From Auricularia sp. M13 (lineage: Eukaryota > Basidiomycota > Agaricomycetes > Auriculariales > Auriculariaceae): 64,000 bases of DNA. Both the position numbers and the translations under genes were made by a program. Location: assembly GCA_037042915.1 (NCBI GenBank), contig CM073193.1, forward strand, positions 2,480,001 through 2,544,000. The letters are read 5' to 3'. Below, one piece after another: positions 58,712 to 64,000 of this stretch. Within the stretch, counting starts at the first letter, position 1. Each line of letters opens with the position of its first letter. The notes below the pieces were generated by a model, which was given only the letters and a program-made list of their open reading frames with translations, made no database searches and was not told where the DNA came from.

Positions 58712-59641
58712 GCCGATCGGGTTGACGTTGCCCCAGCTGGAGGGCGGCGATAAGCAAAGGGCGTCTACGCGTGGCGCACAGGGAGTGGCCGGCGAAACAG
58801 CAGACGACACGCACTATTCCTCATGCTGCGGATGGACCTCGGGGTCGCCGTAGACCTCTGAGGTGGAGGTGATGAGGAAGCGGGCCTTGGTGCGTTTGGC
58901 GAGGCCGAGCATGTTGAGGGTGCCCATGAAGGACGTCTTGATCGTCTTGACGGCGTTGAACTGGTAATGCGGGGGCGATGCCGGGCATGCGAGATGGTAG
59001 ATCTCTGTGTGCGCAGTCAGTCGGTCGGGCTGCGGGATAGACAGTGGATGGATGGACGTACGATCGCACTCGATCATGAAAGGCTCGACGACGTCGTGTC
59101 GGACGAGCTCAAAGTTGGGATGGCCGACCCAGTGGGCGAGGTTCGTCTTGGAGCCTGTGAAGAAGTTGTCGAGGACGGTGACCTCGTGGCCGAGCAGCAT
59201 GAGCCGGTCGACGAGATGGCTGCCGACGAAGCCGCCGCCGCCGGTGACGAGCACGCGCTTGCGGGCGTCCTGGGGCAGGAGACGGACGGGCGGGAAGCGG
59301 GAGAGGGTGGTGTAGGAGATGGAGTGGGTCTTGGGGTGGTAGATGCTCTTGCTCTGGTACGCAGCGAAGCCCTGGACGAACTTGGCGTGCTGCTCGGTCT
59401 CGTCCTGGTCAGAGCCGTGCTCGCCGTCGGCGTCGCGCTTGACATAGTGCGGGCGCAGGTAGAGCGAGCGCAGCAGGTTGATGTCGACGCGCGAGTCGAA
59501 GCCAAAGCGCTCGCAGCCGACCTGCTCGATGAGCTGACCGTCGCGGTCCAGGGTCATGATGGGCGCCGGCGTCGACGGGGCACCGCTGCTGGCGGTGGGG
59601 GGCAGGGAGGACGTGTCGAGACGCGCAGCTTTGGCTGACAT
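58157..59641 (-). CDS. UXS1: UDP-glucuronate decarboxylase (UDP-xylose synthase)
   Basis: Three exons on the minus strand (59641-59062, 59004-58815, 58736-58157) join in phase to 449 residues. The Rossmann NAD-binding motif is [29 protein letters not shown], the catalytic YDEGKR (Tyr-x3-Lys) and [13 protein letters not shown] follow, all diagnostic for the SDR-type UDP-glucuronate decarboxylases. It converts UDP-glucuronate to UDP-xylose, the xylose donor for glycans, in the cytosol or Golgi lumen. No membrane segment is evident at the N-terminus, so a cytosolic form is likely. It is divergent from bystin with 67 bp between start codons. No frame discrepancy. Confidence 0.95.
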
Positions 59642-59708
59642 TTTGTACTGCACCGGGAGAAATTAGTCTAAGCTTGTCGGGCGGCTGCTCACTTTATACC
59701 GTCCCGCC
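59642..59708. promoter_or_regulatory. 67 bp divergent promoter of UXS1 and bystin
   Basis: The start codons are 67 bp apart. A CTTTATACC on the plus strand (59692-59700) lies only about ten bases before the bystin ATG, too close for a normal TATA box of that gene. Confidence 0.5.
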
Positions 59709-61431
59709 ATGCCCCGCGCTCAAAAGTCCCACAAGGCAGCTGCAGCAGCCGCACGACCCCCTCCACGTCCAGCTCCAGAAGGACGCCCAGGACACGGGCC
59801 CGCTCTCAAAGCCAGGCAGGAGAAAATCGAGGCAGTCCCGCACCGGCGACGACGAGGACGAGAACGTACGCTGCCTTTTCGCCGGTGATCGCGTGCCCCG
59901 CCCCCAACTGCTGCGCAGATTGTCATAGACCCCAAGACGTCCAGGAAGATCTTCGAACTCGCAAAGGACCAGCAAAATGAGCTGCGCGTTAGCGACGAAG
60001 ACGACGACGACGACGAGCGCGTCCAAAAGATGCAGCAGCACCGACAACCCGCCGTTGCAGACAGCGACGACGAGGAAGACTTTGGCAGCGACAAGGACGT
60101 CGACGAGGAGGTCTACGAAGAGCTGGCAAGTGGCTAGAGCACGCGCTAACTGCTTTTCACGCTCACATGCCACACCCAGGAAATCGACGAGGCCGACATG
60201 CACGCCCTCGACGCGCTCCTGCCGTCCAACACCGGCGAGCGCAGAACGCTGGCCGACATGATTCTCAATAAGCTTGACCAGGCCGACGCGGGCGAGTACG
60301 ACAGCGACGGCGACGACGCCATGAGCGTCAAGACATCCGCCACGCGCAAACGTCAGTCCCCAGCACACTTGGCGCCACGCTCTCCCGCTCATTCCACTTG
60401 CAGGTGGTCTACGCAACTCGGACGCCGCGCCCGACCCTGCCGAGGGACTCGATCCCAAGGTCGTCGAAGCCTACACGCGGTCCGCACGCTCGTCTCCCGC
60501 ACCGTATCTTCACTTCCTCACACACTCGCCGCCGCAGAATCGGACACCTACTCGCATCCTACCGCTCGGGGCCGCTCCCCAAGCTCTTCAAGCTGCTCCC
60601 GTCAATGCCGCAATGGGCGCGCCTGCTCGCGCTGACGGAGCCGCAAAAGTGGACGCCGCACGCGACGCGCGCCGCGACGCGCATCTTCATCTCGAACCTC
60701 AAGCCGCAGCAGGCGCGCGTCTTCCTCGAGGGCGTCGTGCTGCCCGCCGTGCGCGCCGACATGCGCGAGCACGCCGGCCGGCTCAACGTCCATCTCTACG
60801 AGGCGCTCAAGAAGTCCATCTACAAGCCCGCGGCGTTCTTCAAGGGCGTCCTCTTCCCCTTGTGTGAGGTGCGCGCTCCGCCGCGTCCTGTGTCGTGCCA
60901 TACACTGACGCACGGCGCAGGGCGGATGCACGCTGAAGGAAGCCGCGGTGCTCTCCAGCGTGATGGCGCGCGTCAGCATCCCCATCATGCACTCGGCCGC
61001 GGCGCTCGGCCGCCTCGCGCAGCTGGAATACAGCGGGCCGACGTCGCTCTTCATCCGCGTGCTGCTCGACAAGAAGTACGCGCTGCCGTACAAGGTCCTC
61101 GACCGGCTCTGGGAGCACTTCATCCGCCTCGCCAATGAGCACAAGACGCAGGGCACGAAGTTGCCCGTCTTGTGGCACCAGAGTCTTCTCGTCTTCGTTC
61201 AACGGTGCGCGGAATCTCCCCCTCCCCCTCTCACATCGTCGCCCTGACTGACTGGCCCAACAAGGTACGCGTCGAACTTGAGCGCCGATCAAAAAGACGC
61301 GCTCTTGGACGTCGTCCGCGTCGCGCCGCACCCGCAGATTGGGCCTGAGGTCCGCCGCGAGATACTGGCTGCTGGCGAGCGTCCTGTTGGCGGGACGGGC
61401 CCTACACAAGACGTTGAGATGAGCGGCTGAG
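59709..61431 (+). CDS. ENP1: Bystin, 40S ribosome biogenesis factor
   Basis: Seven exons: 59709-59865, 59919-60125, 60180-60351, 60404-60479, 60538-60868, 60921-61204, 61265-61431. Motifs are HDPLHVQLQKDAQ, GPLSKPGRR, DPKTSRKIFELAKDQQ, PLPKLFKLLPSMPQW, LYEALKKSIYKPAAFFKG, KYALPYKVLDRLWEHFIRL and LPVLWHQSLLVFVQRYA. Bystin/Enp1 binds pre-40S particles and is needed for 18S rRNA maturation and export. The acidic middle (SDEDDDDDE) is usual for the family. The intron after exon 2 begins GCAAGT, a GC-AG intron with the consensus seen for that class. A small frame discrepancy lies near 59750, between the start MPRAQKSHKAA and HDPLHV. Confidence 0.92.
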
Positions 61432-61932
61432 GAGGAGTATCTAAGTTTTACGCGGTATAATTTAATGTTACTCTAGAAAAAAGCATCGACCTGCATCGGC
61501 ATTTGTATCGCGATAAGTCAGCTGTTCTCCGGCGAGAGCACTCCCAGTGGGCACTTGAGCAAGCTCCTTCCCTGCATCCGCAGGATACATGTTCGCATCG
61601 TAAGGAATGCGGGGCCTGCAGGGAAGGAGCTTGGCACTGGAGTAAATCTAGTCCTGACCTAGTCCTGCAGTTGAGTCGGGCCGCACGCTACGGAGATTTC
61701 CTTTTGAAAGTCGGACTCAAGGATTCCTTTGGAAAGTCCTTGGCAGCAGGATTCTGCCATTGATGAATAAAACAATATTTCTCAATTCCTCTTAACAAAT
61801 TTCTTTATAAATTTATTGGGTCCATTGTTAAGGGAAACGTGACGGAGGCAGAGGCTTGCTGTGCAAGTGAAACCAGACTAGTACTGTAAGTTACTAGTAG
61901 CGGGTATAGTTGGCGGCCCACTTGGCTTCCGG
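61432..61932. other. Spacer between bystin and the right-hand LINE
   Basis: No gene. It holds a strong inverted repeat (61560-61633) and an AT-rich stretch with AATAAA near 61766 that may serve as a polyadenylation signal or be chance. Confidence 0.45.
61560..61633. repeat. 17 bp perfect inverted repeat (fold-back)
   Basis: CAAGCTCCTTCCCTGCA at 61560-61576 pairs perfectly with 61617-61633, leaving a 40-base loop. It could be a small fold-back element or a hairpin in a transcript; no flanking duplication is seen. Confidence 0.65.
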
Positions 61933-64000
61933 TTTCTTTTTTTTTTTTTGTGGAGCTTACGACAAGCTCGGTATCTTCACCGTCTTGCCGCATGGCTGAT
62001 ACTCGACTGCGCCTGACAAATCGAAACCGATAACCTGAGAAATGCCTTTCTGCACACCCACTTAAGGGCGTGTGAGACTCATGAGCCGTTCAACGTTCCC
62101 TCCCTCGCGGGCGGGGCGGCCAAATACTCACTAAGAACTCAGGACCAGCCCACCAGTCTTTCGGTGCTGCCGTACCTTGCGGCCTGTGGAGGATGGGTTC
62201 CCATGTCTCCTGCAAAAGTTTCCAGCTAAGAGCTCTCCTTTTGTATTTCTTTGCATTCGCCATATGAGCGTCAATCCTAAGACGCTTTTCCATCATCATC
62301 CTCCATTTGGAGATGATCTCCTGTTCGAAGGGAAAGTTTTCCTCTACATCTTGGTGGGTGATTCTCCGCTCATTTCTGAGCTTCCAGATCAGGAACGCAG
62401 CTTCTGAAATCAAGATGCGATAGAGACGCGAGGCACCGCGTCGGGGTTGCCCGGATGCATCCTTGATCTCTACGATCGCGCAGCCGAGCACCGCGCCAAG
62501 GCTCAACTCGGGCAGGGCCAGGCCGGTCATGCTCCAGAGCTCACGGACCGCCGCCCATACTATTTGCTGTCCCGGTGCGTCGCATTCAAACAAAATGTGA
62601 TCCATTGACTCAGTTACCCCGCACGGTGGACACTCACTCAGCGCCTCTCTATTCCGCACATTGAGCCAGAAGGATCCAATCTTCTGTGTATTATGAAGGG
62701 TACGCCAGAGGAACTCGCGCGTAGGCTTATATAAATCCTTGGTTCTGATTGATTTCCAGATTTCCTGACTTGTGGGCCAGCGCCCGGTAATTTCGGCGAT
62801 CACGCTGCGTGTTCGTCCAACATTTATCGTTGTGCCTCTTCTCACTGGGATAGCAACAGATTTCTTGAGCACACGCATGGCGCTATTCTGCGTAGTCTGG
62901 TCCAGACGCTGGCCTGGGATATCCATAGTCTCCTGTGAGTACAGCTCCGGTATTACCGTTCTGCGCTCTCTGAGGGCTAATTCGGCTGCCATACTGGCAT
63001 CTGACGAGCTTTGCAGGCCTTTCCCATCGTTGAAGGTCACTCGCGCATTCCATGAGCGCAGAATGGCTGCAGCTTCTCTATACAAAGGTGCGTAGCGTGG
63101 AACTTTGGCCCAACCCGAGTCTGAGTTGCTTTGCAGGTCGATAACTAGTTTTTGTATCACTTGCCTGTTGTTTAGGTGAATGAGAATCACGGTGGACCGG
63201 TCGATATCTCTGAGCGCGTGTGTGAGGCCAAGGATTGTGCCGCATTCGTCGGAGGCCCATTCATCCTCCAATTTAAGCATCATCGGGCGCCATGATAGCC
63301 CTGTGAAGACGATCCCAACGCCACATGTTGCGTCATCCCCATTTGGGCTCACTGTCTGCGTCGCAATGGTCACAGTCAGGGGGCAAAGCGCCGGGAGCCT
63401 TGGCACCGGCCGGTCTACTGGCTCTCGGAACGCATCTGCACGATCGGTCGACCATGCTGTACCCCTCAGAGTTTTGGTAAATATCCTCACGTACGTGGAT
63501 AGCTCGCTACTTTCATTCAGGCACGAGTTGAAGATGATGGGTCCGTGCAATTTATTTCCGTTGACCCAGGCCGTCTTCCAGTTTTGTTTATTTGATGCAA
63601 GTTCGTCGTCTGTCAGACGCAATTCATCCTCCGGAGAGACTACCCTTGGGTCCCATCGCGGCGCTATCTCGTTCATGACTGTGAGTAATTTTCCGTAGCA
63701 GCCCTTCGTGTTTTCACAACCCAGGTCACGGGAGTGTTCACACTCGTCGCACTCGCATTCGAGGCGGCTGTTCTGATTATGCTCGGCCATGTCCCAGTGA
63801 CGCAGCGCATCATGCGCGTCTCGCATCCTGATTATTGCATGTTTCTCCTGCAGGCACCGCGCCGCCGCATCGTTCTGGGAAGCTCGATTACCTAGTTCTC
63901 GCTGGGCCTTGCGCCGGCCGATGTGCAACCAAAATGGCATCTGTAGTTTAACCTCATGCGGAATCCACGGTGCGTCAATGGCAAATCCCACCGATTTTGC
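61933..64000 (-). mobile_element. 3' part of a second Tad-like LINE, running off the window
   Basis: On the minus strand a poly(A) tail (T run 61937-61949 on the plus strand) follows GCTCCAC, then a short 3' UTR, then coding sequence from the right edge to the stop at 62090. Only the end of ORF2 is inside the window. It is related to, but clearly diverged from, the LINE at 13856-20046 in protein and 3' UTR. Confidence 0.85.
62090..63991 (-). CDS. C-terminal part of LINE ORF2 (RNase H-like region and zinc knuckle)
   Basis: An open frame of 633 codons, cut by the window edge at its 5' side. It covers the region after the RT domain. A cysteine cluster (CECDECEHSRDLGCENTKGC) comes first, then an RNase H-like fold (CGVGIVFTGLSW, GTILGLTHALRD). 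Next is a conserved block (LYKPTREFLWRTLHNTQKIG) matching NFLWKGIHGAHKIG of the other copy, then the knuckle CPPCGVTESMDHILFEC. The final part (SEAAFLIWKLRNERRI) matches SESAFLIWKIRCEKRI. No stop or frame change is seen in this part, so the copy may be young. Confidence 0.85.
   Translation of the reverse strand: MGFAIDAPWIPHEVKLQMPFWLHIGRRKAQRELGNRASQNDAAARCLQEKHAIIRMRDAHDALRHWDMAEHNQNSRLECECDECEHSRDLGCENTKGCYGKLLTVMNEIAPRWDPRVVSPEDELRLTDDELASNKQNWKTAWVNGNKLHGPIIFNSCLNESSELSTYVRIFTKTLRGTAWSTDRADAFREPVDRPVPRLPALCPLTVTIATQTVSPNGDDATCGVGIVFTGLSWRPMMLKLEDEWASDECGTILGLTHALRDIDRSTVILIHLNNRQVIQKLVIDLQSNSDSGWAKVPRYAPLYREAAAILRSWNARVTFNDGKGLQSSSDASMAAELALRERRTVIPELYSQETMDIPGQRLDQTTQNSAMRVLKKSVAIPVRRGTTINVGRTRSVIAEITGRWPTSQEIWKSIRTKDLYKPTREFLWRTLHNTQKIGSFWLNVRNREALSECPPCGVTESMDHILFECDAPGQQIVWAAVRELWSMTGLALPELSLGAVLGCAIVEIKDASGQPRRGASRLYRILISEAAFLIWKLRNERRITHQDVEENFPFEQEIISKWRMMMEKRLRIDAHMANAKKYKRRALSWKLLQETWEPILHRPQGTAAPKDWWAGPEFLVSIWPPRPRGRER

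Overview
The window is nuclear DNA of a filamentous basidiomycete, most likely a wood-decaying agaricomycete (a Polyporales-like white rot is my inference). The reasons are GC-rich genes with many 45-70 bp GT-AG introns, a secreted glucuronoyl esterase with a fungal cellulose-binding module, a CBP80 cap-binding protein, an SSK1-type response regulator, and Tad-like LINEs and a chromovirus of the kinds usual in mushroom genomes.

The left third (about 2.4-21 kb) is a nest of mobile elements. A gag-like CCHC zinc-knuckle gene (2465-13413) is split inside the knuckle by a young 8.65 kb Ty3/Gypsy chromovirus (4564-13216) lying on the minus strand. Its 717 bp LTRs differ at one base and the target duplication is GCGCC. 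The chromovirus carries an unexpected spliced gene on its antisense strand that encodes a Zn2Cys6-like cysteine cluster (5479-6717). It also shows the sequence layout for Tf1-type self-priming. Downstream lies a Tad-like LINE (about 13.86-20.05 kb) that is itself split by a 521 bp TA-flanked inverted-repeat element. Removing that element restores the LINE frame exactly. A second inverted-repeat element with GATAA-rich ends (20088-20915) holds a pol III A-box/B-box module. A related LINE enters from the right edge on the minus strand (61933-64000).

From 21 to 61.4 kb the window is gene-dense host DNA: an F-box protein, an amino-acid permease, an NFKBIL1-like protein, the tRNA adenosine deaminase TAD2, the HOG-pathway regulator SSK1, a Flx1-like mitochondrial carrier, three pentatricopeptide-like mitochondrial proteins, a UDP-sugar transporter of the UAA family, mitochondrial IF3, the ARID subunit SWI1, an unrecognised helical protein, CBM1-CE15 glucuronoyl esterase, nuclear cap-binding CBP80, UDP-xylose synthase and the ribosome-biogenesis factor bystin. 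Five genes (three PPR-like proteins, IF3 and the carrier) point to mitochondrial expression and cofactor supply. UDP-xylose synthase and the UAA transporter both handle nucleotide sugars. Four divergent pairs have start codons only 40-168 bp apart.

Many otherwise well-conserved host genes show a single-base frame discrepancy, usually one base short in or beside a G/C run. This looks like residual consensus error in the assembly rather than gene decay. Exon coordinates were read by eye from splice signals and protein-family knowledge and are approximate where stated.
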